Part shown: one piece after another, positions 6,359 to 11,614 of the stretch
How the letters are laid out: every line of letters starts with the position of its first letter
Numbering within the stretch: the stretch's first letter is position 1
Origin: CAZMVU01 sp964569295
GTDB lineage: Bacteria > Hydrogenedentota > Hydrogenedentia > Hydrogenedentales > JAGMZX01
DNA: 11,614 nucleotides
Assembly: GCA_964569295.1 (NCBI GenBank)
Contig: CAZMVU010000157.1
Coordinates: 1-11,614 of the forward strand
Reading direction: 5' to 3'
Program-made: the position numbers and the translations under genes
The notes under the pieces: model-generated
What the model was told of the DNA's origin: nothing
Seen by the model: the letters and a program-made list of their open reading frames with translations, nothing else
Databases searched by the model: none

Positions 6359-7387
6359 TCAGGTGCCCATCCAGAAGAGCTTTTCATCGAGCTGCTTGGT
6401 TTCCTGCAAGTGCCTGATCTGCAAAAGGCGGGTATAGAGGCGGCTACTGAAGCTCTTGTCTTCCAGATCGAGCCGTTTGAACGCACCGAGCAATTCCGCG
6501 ATCCCATCGTCCACGGGAATCTGTGCCTTCCCGAAGCCTGGCAGTCCCGTCTCGATCTTGTCGAAGTCCACACTGTACGTGCGCGTGTCGCCTTCGTCCG
6601 TCCCAAAAGCGATCTCACACTGCGGCATCTGCTTTTGCACTTTGTAGGCGATGTCGTGGATTTGCAGGTTGTTCTCGCACGATCCGACGTTGAAGGCTTC
6701 GTTATGCACCGCTTCCCGGGGCGCGTCGAGCGCGCAGACGAAGGCCCGGCTGATGTCGCGCACGTGGACCAGTGGCCGCCGTTGGGTGCCGTCGCTGGTC
6801 ATGACGATATTGCCCACGCACCAGGCCCACCCGCACAGGTTGTTCACCACGATGTCGAACCGCAGCCGCGGCGACAAGCCAAACGCCGTGGCGTTGCGCA
6901 GGAAGGTGGGTGAAAACGTATCATCTGCCAAGGCGCTAAGCGCCTGTTCGAAGGCCGCCTTCGAGGCGGCATACGCAGTTTGCGGCCTGGGCGTGGCTGC
7001 CTCGGTAAGCCCCATCGCCGTGTCCTTCCCATAGAGACTGCACGAGGAAGAAAACAGAAAACGCGACACGCCCGCCTCTTTCGCCAATTCGGCCAGGCGG
7101 ATGGATGCCTCGGTGTTGATCTCATGCGTGAGGCCCGGCTCGATACTGCCCAGTGGGTCGTTCGAGAGCGCCGCGAGATGAATGAGCGCATCGAAGCCCG
7201 CGAGGTCGTCGCCCGTCACGTGGCGTATGTCCTTTTGGATCAACGGAATAGGCGTGGGCGGCGCACCGAAGTCGCACTCCTGAAAATAGGCGGTATCCAG
7301 CCCGACGGGCTCGTGGCCGTTTTCACAAAGCACATCGCGCAGGACGGCGCCGATGTAGCCCTCACTTCCCGTCACAAGAACTTTCAC
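6359..7387 (-). CDS. NAD-dependent epimerase/dehydratase (extended SDR), substrate unknown
   Basis: A 342-residue extended short-chain dehydrogenase/reductase. The NAD-binding Rossmann motif is G7-S-E-G10-Y-I-G13. The active site has the SSSCSLYG strand (113-120) and the Y139-x3-K143 pair in YAASK. HLAALSNDPLG, PLVHVRDISRAF and a C-terminal TRLLQI...LDEKLFW segment are typical of nucleotide-sugar epimerase/dehydratases. Such enzymes act on NDP-sugars in the cytoplasm for surface glycans. The start chosen is GTG 7387. An ATG five codons earlier (7402) overlaps the GGAGG (7400-7396) that forms a well-spaced ribosome site for that GTG, so the ATG is unlikely to be used. It lies just left of an assembly gap and may be part of the sugar cluster on the other side. 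Confidence 0.87.
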   Translation of the reverse strand: MKVLVTGSEGYIGAVLRDVLCENGHEPVGLDTAYFQECDFGAPPTPIPLIQKDIRHVTGDDLAGFDALIHLAALSNDPLGSIEPGLTHEINTEASIRLAELAKEAGVSRFLFSSSCSLYGKDTAMGLTEAATPRPQTAYAASKAAFEQALSALADDTFSPTFLRNATAFGLSPRLRFDIVVNNLCGWAWCVGNIVMTSDGTQRRPLVHVRDISRAFVCALDAPREAVHNEAFNVGSCENNLQIHDIAYKVQKQMPQCEIAFGTDEGDTRTYSVDFDKIETGLPGFGKAQIPVDDGIAELLGAFKRLDLEDKSFSSRLYTRLLQIRHLQETKQLDEKLFWMGT

Positions 7388-7489
7388 ACCAATGGCCTCC
7401 ATCTTACTGCCCGATCAATCACGGGGCCCTGCCCGCCTGTCCCACGCGGCGCCTCCCACGCCCGAAGTTCCCGGTGCGCGCCACCAACT

Positions 7490-7508
7490 CCGGGCATTGA
7501 CTGCCCGG
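7490..7508. terminator. Perfect 7-bp hairpin between the gap and the SDR gene
   Basis: CCGGGCA (7490-7496) pairs with TGCCCGG (7502-7508) around TTGAC. It lies about 100 bases upstream of the SDR start. No T-run follows on the minus strand, so it may be a weak terminator for a gene hidden in the gap or an mRNA leader structure. Confidence 0.3.
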
Positions 7509-7533
7509 CACGCCGGTGGACCGTATTCGAAAG

Positions 7534-7566
7534 CGTGTGCCCGGGTTTTCGTATAAATGGCACACG
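7534..7566. promoter_or_regulatory. 8-bp inverted repeat flanking an AT-rich core, operator-like
   Basis: CGTGTGCC (7534-7541) and GGCACACG (7559-7566) are perfect inverted copies around a 17-base spacer. On the minus strand the spacer contains TTTATAC, a possible -10 element directed at the SDR gene. The arm centres are 25 bases apart, which would suit a dimeric regulator, but a simple stem-loop is equally possible. Confidence 0.3.
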
Positions 7567-7576
7567 AGAGCACGAC

Positions 7577-7676
7577 NNNNNNNNNNNNNNNNNNNNNNNN
7601 NNNNNNNNNNNNNNNNNNNNNNNNNNNNNNNNNNNNNNNNNNNNNNNNNNNNNNNNNNNNNNNNNNNNNNNNNNNN
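7577..7676. other. Assembly gap (100 N)
   Basis: Exactly 100 N, the conventional length for a scaffold gap of unknown size. Missing sequence between the PIG-L gene and the SDR gene may contain one or more minus-strand genes. Confidence 0.98.
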
Positions 7677-7742
7677 AAAAGAACAGCTTGCACGCAGTCT
7701 CTGCCGCCGTGTTGCCGCGTCCTGCAAGGCAGCGTACCGCGC

Positions 7743-7751
7743 AGTATAGCA
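7743..7751 (-). promoter_or_regulatory. Extended -10 promoter element pointing into the gap
   Basis: On the minus strand, TGCTATACT gives a TGn extension plus TATACT (5/6 match). It lies 57 bases after the PIG-L stop and faces the gap, so a further minus-strand gene may begin there. No good -35 was seen. Bases 7677-7742 between the element and the gap hold no recognisable gene start. Confidence 0.35.
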
Positions 7752-7807
7752 ATTAAGCGATGCGAATACGATGATTAGCCCGGTCAATGACAGCCCGGCG
7801 TGGGCGC

Positions 7808-8614
7808 TCAGTGGAAATCCGGCTGCACGGTGTCCATGCCCAGCATGGTGTCGAGTGCACTGATTTTCTGGTAACGGAACCGCTCGCCGTATGCGTAGCC
7901 CGCCGGTTCGCCGGTTTCCGCACACCACTGGCGCACGCCAGCTTCGATGAGCTGCCGGTAGTTCTTCTCGGGATGCTCGAGAACGGGCACCGTGATTCCC
8001 AGGGTCTGCGCCTCGAGCTTGAGCATGTCCGCCGTGAACAGCAACTGGCAGTCGTGGGCGAGCAGTGCAGCTATCTTCGTGTCGATCGTGGTTGCTATAT
8101 CCACCACGCACGCCGCGTCCACTGGCGACTTGGCGAACCAGTAGGCCTCGGTCGGGGGATAGGGGGCGTGCGCGTGCTCCGGGTGAAATTTCGGGTTGCC
8201 CGCGAAAGCGGCGGCATCCAGCGTGGCCATGGCGGCCATGCGGTGGTCCGGATGGTCTTCATAAGGTGCGAAGGGATCCCAGCTCATCACGATGTCGGCG
8301 CGTACCGCGCGTATCATGGCCATCACCTTGTCGCGCAAGACATTGGGCGCCTCCTCGTTCAGCATGCCGTCGGGATACCCCTCGAGGCGCACCTCCTCCA
8401 ATCCAAGAATCCGGCCCGCAGCAACCGCTTCCCGGGCGCTCGTGGCGACCAGTTCATCCACATCCAACCGGTAGGAGCCGCGCCGGTTATCGGTGAGAAT
8501 GTATTCATACACGGCGTAGCCGCATTCCTGCGCGAAACGCGCCACGATTCCCCCAGCCATGAACTCCATGTCGTCGGCATGGGCCACAACAATCAGCACG
8601 GTCTTCTTTCGCAT
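7808..8614 (-). CDS. PIG-L (LmbE-like) family deacetylase
   Basis: A 268-residue zinc-dependent N-deacetylase-like protein. The metal motif is A11-H12-A-D-D15 (usually AHPDD) and the third ligand is H124 in HPDHR, preceded by MSWDPF. The family removes acetyl from N-acetylglucosamine in sugar conjugates, such as GlcNAc-PI and GlcNAc-malate, and from other substrates. ATG 8614 overlaps the TGA of the upstream epimerase gene by one base; a GTG directly before it (8617) is an alternative, and one AGGAGG (8630-8625) serves both. The tight coupling suggests it acts on a product or substrate of the epimerase, for instance an N-acetylated UDP- or lipid-linked sugar. That pairing is inference; bacillithiol-type or antibiotic-type deacetylases cannot be excluded from sequence alone. 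Confidence 0.88.
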   Translation of the reverse strand: MRKKTVLIVVAHADDMEFMAGGIVARFAQECGYAVYEYILTDNRRGSYRLDVDELVATSAREAVAAGRILGLEEVRLEGYPDGMLNEEAPNVLRDKVMAMIRAVRADIVMSWDPFAPYEDHPDHRMAAMATLDAAAFAGNPKFHPEHAHAPYPPTEAYWFAKSPVDAACVVDIATTIDTKIAALLAHDCQLLFTADMLKLEAQTLGITVPVLEHPEKNYRQLIEAGVRQWCAETGEPAGYAYGERFRYQKISALDTMLGMDTVQPDFH

Positions 8615-9558
8615 CACACGTTACCCTCCTGTTCGGCGTACCAGGCAGCCGTATGCGCCAGGCCTTCGCGCAAGGACACCACCGGCTCATAGTCGAACGC
8701 CGCCTTTGCACGCCCGATATCTGCCCGGGAATCGCGGATATCACCCGGCCGCGGTGGTTCGTACACGGGCGGAATGGCCGTCCCCATGACTTCGTTGACC
8801 AGGGCGGCCAAGTCCCGCAACGACGTACTTTCCCCGCACGCCACATTATATTCCCCGCTGATCGGGGTCGTTGCCGTGGCCGCGCGCAGGTTCGCTAGGA
8901 CCACATTGTCAACGTGCGTGAAGTCACGCGCCTGGGCGCCATCGCCGTAGATGACCGGCGGTTCCCCGGCGTACAACGCGCGCATGAACCGGGGAATCAC
9001 CGCCGCATAGGGCGAGGCGGCATCCTGCCGGGGACCGAAGACGTTGAAGTAGCGCAGGCCCACGAGCTCGATCGCGTAGAGCGCGTGAAAAACCGCTGCA
9101 TATTGTTCGACCGTGGCCTTGCTCACGGCGTAGGGAGAAATGGGCGCGCGCGGCAGGGTCTCAGCGAGGCGGCCGGGCGGCGCGTTGCCGTACACGCTTG
9201 ACGAGGAAGCATAAACCACACGGCGAACCCCGGCCTCCCGCGCGGCCAGGAAGACCCGCAGCGAGCCCTCGACATTCACCCGGTTTGTGCGCACCGGCTC
9301 CTGCACGCTGCGCGGTACAGAAGGAATCGCCGCCTGATGGAGGCAATAATCCACCCCCCGCATACCCGCTGCAAGCGCTGTCTCGTCAGTGATACTGCCC
9401 TCAATAAGCTCGATGCGCTCGAGAATCGCCGCCAGGTTCTCCCGCCGACCCGTCGCGAAATCATCGAGCACACGCACGTCGTGGCCCACGGCCAGCAGCG
9501 CGTGCGCGAGATTCGAGCCGATGAAACCGGCGCCGCCGGTAATCAGAAATCGTGCCAT
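8614..9558 (-). CDS. UDP-hexose/UDP-HexNAc 4-epimerase-like SDR
   Basis: A 314-residue extended SDR. The NAD motif is G8-G-A-G11-F-I-G14 with D32 after the second strand. The catalytic set is SSSSVYG (118-124) and Y143-x3-K147 (YAVSK). QAAIPSVPRSVQEP, LRYFNVFGPRQDAASPYAAVIPRF and ARDFTHVDNVVLANL closely follow the WbpP/GalE branch that interconverts UDP-GlcNAc and UDP-GalNAc (or UDP-Glc and UDP-Gal). The precise substrate cannot be fixed by eye. A GGGAG site lies 9 bases before ATG 9558, and a TATAAT promoter lies just upstream. The gene overlaps the PIG-L gene at TGATG, so the pair is a translationally coupled operon. Confidence 0.88.
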   Translation of the reverse strand: MARFLITGGAGFIGSNLAHALLAVGHDVRVLDDFATGRRENLAAILERIELIEGSITDETALAAGMRGVDYCLHQAAIPSVPRSVQEPVRTNRVNVEGSLRVFLAAREAGVRRVVYASSSSVYGNAPPGRLAETLPRAPISPYAVSKATVEQYAAVFHALYAIELVGLRYFNVFGPRQDAASPYAAVIPRFMRALYAGEPPVIYGDGAQARDFTHVDNVVLANLRAATATTPISGEYNVACGESTSLRDLAALVNEVMGTAIPPVYEPPRPGDIRDSRADIGRAKAAFDYEPVVSLREGLAHTAAWYAEQEGNV

Positions 9559-9578
9559 ACGCGGTGCTCCCTGGAGGC

Positions 9579-9607
9579 ATTATACGCGCAGGCCGGTGGG
9601 GCCACAA
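9579..9607 (-). promoter_or_regulatory. Promoter of the epimerase-PIG-L operon
   Basis: On the minus strand, TTGTGG (9607-9602), a 17-base spacer and a perfect TATAAT (9584-9579). Transcription would start near 9572, giving a leader of about 14 bases that just contains the GGGAG ribosome-binding site. Confidence 0.6.
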
Positions 9608-9673
9608 TGCCGGACCTGCGACGTGGTGCGATCCGTAACACCCCAAGATATAGGCCCCCGCTCCCGGCATAAC

Positions 9674-9893
9674 GTTTCCACAAGTTATCCACAAGCGTTT
9701 GGGCCTGCGGCAGGGATTCGGGCCGCTACCCCACCACCTTGCCAGTCCTGTCGTTTCCGTCGGTGAACAACACCTAAATAACGGCACTATAATGATTTAT
9801 GAAACATAAAGAACGTGTGAACTGATGTGCCGCACCCTAACGCAAAGCCGGAAACCCATGGGTGCCCACCGGTTTTCCAATGCGTTTTCCACA
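9674..9893. other. DnaA-box-like cluster with AT-rich stretch (possible DnaA-binding region or origin)
   Basis: Within the 390-base intergenic region 9559-9948, TTATCCACA (9685-9693) is the perfect DnaA box and TTTTCCACA (9885-9893) also fits TTWTNCACA. GTTTCCACA (9674-9682) is a 7/9 match 11 bases, one helical turn, from the first. Between them, about 9765-9815 is clearly AT-rich for this genome. The 10-bp palindrome ACCCATGGGT (9854-9863) lies close by. No dnaA, dnaN or other typical origin gene is adjacent, so this may be a DnaA-titrating or regulatory site, or chance. Confidence 0.35.
9764..9793 (+). promoter_or_regulatory. Perfect TATAAT promoter in the intergenic region
   Basis: TGAACA (9764-9769), 18 bases, then TATAAT (9788-9793). 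The expected transcription start falls on or beside an ATG at 9799 that opens an 8-residue frame (MKHKERVN). No recognisable gene follows on the plus strand, so the product may be a small RNA or antisense transcript into the 3' end of hldE. The box may instead belong to an origin-like AT-rich region. Confidence 0.4.
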
Positions 9894-9918
9894 CCGCCGG
9901 ATCGGGTCCTGAACAGTG

Positions 9919-9939
9919 CCGCCACACAAGATATGGCGG
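9919..9939 (-). terminator. Small hairpin after hldE
   Basis: CCGCCA (9919-9924) pairs with TGGCGG (9934-9939) around a 9-base loop, 9 bases beyond the hldE stop. It lacks a U-tract, so it is at best a weak terminator. Confidence 0.25.
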
Positions 9940-9948
9940 GTAGACGTG

Positions 9949-11430
9949 CTATCCCGCGTCCTGGTCTTGCGTGAGTTTACGGATGATGTTCGTGGTGGAG
10001 GAACCATCGACGCCGGGAATAATGGCGATGCGCCCCCCGTAGCCTTCGACGAGCCGCCGCTCGGACTGCACAATGGTATCAAGGGTGTAGTCGCCGCCCT
10101 TGGCGTATACATCGGGGTGCAGCGCATCGAGGAGGGGTTCCGGCGTTTTCCCGTCGAAAATGACGAGGTAGTCCACGCATTCCATGGCCGACAGCACCGT
10201 GGCGCGATCATACTCGTTGATAACTGGCCGGTTCGGACCTTTGTTTTCCTGAACGGAGCGGTCGCTGTTGAGCCCGACTACGAGCAGATCGCCCTCCTCT
10301 TTCGCGCGCATGAGATATGAGATATGGCCCACATGCAGGATATCAAAGCAGCCGTTGGTCCACACGACCGCCTGTCCTTCCGCCTTCGCCTCCGTCACGA
10401 TACGCTTGAGCTCGTCCAGGGTTTTCAGTTTTTCCGGACCTTCCGCGCCGCCGGCGAGCACATTCTCGACTTCCGAGCGCGCCACGGTCGCCGCGCCTTC
10501 GCGTCCCACGGCGATGCCCGCCGCCACATTCGCGATCTGCGCCGCCTCGAGGGGGGAGGCGCCGGCTACCATCGCCAGGCACACCGCCGCTGCCACGGTG
10601 TCGCCCGCGCCGGTCACGTCAATCACGTTGCACGGGCCGGCCGGCACATTCGCGACCTCGCCCGCCTGGGTAAACACCTCGATTCCCGCGGGCCCGAGCG
10701 TGATCATCACCGTGCCTACATCCGCCGCGAGTTGCCTGCCCGCCGCATGCAGGCTTTGCGTGTCCACAATTTCGATTCCGGCGGCGCGGGCGGCCTCGGC
10801 ATCATTCGGCACGATGACATCGAACCCGCCATAGCGCCCCGCCCGGTTACGCGAATCGGCGAGCAGGAAAAGGCCATGGGCCTGGGCCATCTCATGAATC
10901 GTGGCGAGGACGCCATCGGACACCGTCGCCGAGACCTGATCACCCACCATGATCGCATCCACCTGCGGCGCCGCCGCCCGGATACGCTCGCACAGGCGCT
11001 GCTCGAGGTCTCCCGCGAGTGGTTCGGGCTTCGGTGTGTCCATGCGCAGCACTTCCTGCGTCGGGATGTTGTGGCCACCGGCACGCAGTTTGCCGTAGGT
11101 GCTGGTCAGACGTTGGCCATCGGTCACAATGTAGGATGTGTCGACGCCGCGCACCTCGAACTCATGCCGCACCGTCCCGGCATTGGCGTCTTCACCGATC
11201 ACGCCCACCATGAACACCTGCGCCCCCAGGGAGGCGGCATTGCACGCGGCATTGCCGGCAGCACCCGGGTTGTGCTTGCGCCGCGCCACCTCGAACACGG
11301 GGATCGGCGCCTCGAGACTGATCTCCGTCACCCGGCCTTCGACAAGTTCATCGAGGTAGATATCGCCCACCTCCATCACACGCACCTCGCCAAATCTCGA
11401 CACAATCGCCCGTAAACGCTCGGTATCCAT
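9949..11430 (-). CDS. hldE: Bifunctional heptose-7-phosphate kinase/heptose-1-phosphate adenylyltransferase
   Basis: A 493-residue two-domain protein of the HldE (RfaE) type, which makes ADP-D-glycero-beta-D-manno-heptose for the LPS inner core. Residues about 1-325 are a PfkB/ribokinase domain: GDIYLDE near 22-28, NPGAAGNAACN at 54-64, and the anion-hole/catalytic motif D271-VTGAGD277. Residues about 335-493 are a cytidylyltransferase-like domain with TNGCFDILHVGH (HxGH at 366-369), LNSD, KGGDYT and SSTTNIIRK. Both active sites look intact and the length is close to the E. coli enzyme. ATG 11430 has GGGAG 9 bases upstream. The related heptose genes gmhA, gmhB and hldD are not in the window. 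Confidence 0.93.
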   Translation of the reverse strand: MDTERLRAIVSRFGEVRVMEVGDIYLDELVEGRVTEISLEAPIPVFEVARRKHNPGAAGNAACNAASLGAQVFMVGVIGEDANAGTVRHEFEVRGVDTSYIVTDGQRLTSTYGKLRAGGHNIPTQEVLRMDTPKPEPLAGDLEQRLCERIRAAAPQVDAIMVGDQVSATVSDGVLATIHEMAQAHGLFLLADSRNRAGRYGGFDVIVPNDAEAARAAGIEIVDTQSLHAAGRQLAADVGTVMITLGPAGIEVFTQAGEVANVPAGPCNVIDVTGAGDTVAAAVCLAMVAGASPLEAAQIANVAAGIAVGREGAATVARSEVENVLAGGAEGPEKLKTLDELKRIVTEAKAEGQAVVWTNGCFDILHVGHISYLMRAKEEGDLLVVGLNSDRSVQENKGPNRPVINEYDRATVLSAMECVDYLVIFDGKTPEPLLDALHPDVYAKGGDYTLDTIVQSERRLVEGYGGRIAIIPGVDGSSTTNIIRKLTQDQDAG

Positions 11431-11468
11431 GACACGCCGCTCCCGTGGTGTTCGTTAGATGAGTCCCC

Positions 11469-11498
11469 ATTTTAGGGGCCTGAGCCGCCCAGGTGCAA
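11469..11498 (-). promoter_or_regulatory. Promoter of hldE
   Basis: On the minus strand, TTGCAC (11498-11493), an 18-base spacer and TAAAAT (11474-11469). Transcription would start near 11462, giving a leader of about 32 bases. Confidence 0.55.
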
Positions 11499-11564
11499 CG
11501 CGGCGGCACATCGAGCCGAAACTTCTTGTTCTTTCATGCACAAGCTGGCCTGTAAGGCACCAAC

Positions 11565-11579
11565 GCGGGCGTTGCCCGC
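11565..11579. terminator. Hairpin upstream of hldE near the window edge
   Basis: GCGGGC (11565-11570) pairs with GCCCGC (11574-11579) around a 3-base loop. It may end a gene beyond the right edge, but no U-tract follows. Nothing else in 11499-11614 could be assigned to a gene. Confidence 0.25.
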
Positions 11580-11614
11580 AACCCAAGGATCGAAAGGCGT
11601 GTTCCCCGGTTGTT

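Noticed and set aside
10324..11415. Plus-strand open frame of 363 codons opposite hldE
   Set aside because: Its His/Arg-rich translation is a mirror of hldE codon use and resembles no family.
11535..11614. Plus-strand frame open to the window edge (MHKLACKAPT...)
   Set aside because: Only 26 codons, no ribosome-binding site and no recognisable sequence; cannot be supported as a gene.
1..11614. CRISPR arrays, tRNA or rRNA genes, insertion sequences, prophage genes
   Set aside because: Looked for on both strands; no regularly spaced repeats, no cloverleaf or rRNA-like sequence and no transposase or phage protein was seen.

Overview
The window is about 11.6 kb of GC-rich bacterial DNA (my impression is roughly 60% GC), with strong purine-rich Shine-Dalgarno sites. 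A run of exactly 100 N at 7577-7676 shows it is a scaffold, probably a draft or metagenome assembly. A bifunctional heptose kinase/adenylyltransferase (HldE type), two nucleotide-sugar SDR enzymes and a PIG-L deacetylase point to a Gram-negative cell with an LPS-like or other surface glycan. I cannot assign a phylum from sequence alone.

Left part (1-3227). The 5' end of a membrane-anchored Cache-domain sensor gene runs leftward off the window. Divergent from it is a two-gene operon, pgsA (phosphatidylglycerophosphate synthase) and alr (alanine racemase), whose stop and start codons overlap as ATGA. Downstream lies a decayed RelE/YafQ-like toxin gene broken by an in-frame TAG, then an intact YacP/Rae1-type NYN-domain ribonuclease gene.

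Middle (3228-7576). After a convergent junction with small palindromes, all genes lie on the minus strand. Reading leftward from the gap these are an SDR epimerase/dehydratase, a secreted metallophosphoesterase with a purple-acid-phosphatase-like N-terminal domain, and a PlsC-like acyltransferase. A promoter inside the 463-base intergenic region would give the phosphoesterase a leader of about 400 bases. A very strong hairpin separates it from the acyltransferase gene.

Right part (7677-11614). On the minus strand are hldE with its own promoter, a 390-base non-coding region, then a translationally coupled pair: a UDP-hexose/UDP-HexNAc 4-epimerase-like SDR and a PIG-L deacetylase. The pair probably acts in one sugar pathway, epimerisation plus de-N-acetylation of an amino sugar; this is inference. 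The non-coding region at 9559-9948 holds two full matches to the DnaA-box consensus, an AT-rich stretch and a perfect TATAAT box.

The theme is cell-envelope construction: phospholipid head group, D-alanine, heptose, nucleotide sugars and acyl transfer. I found no clear novel system. The items most worth checking are the DnaA-box region, the toxin relic with its amber codon, the unknown N-terminal half of the secreted phosphoesterase, and the material hidden in the gap inside the sugar gene cluster.
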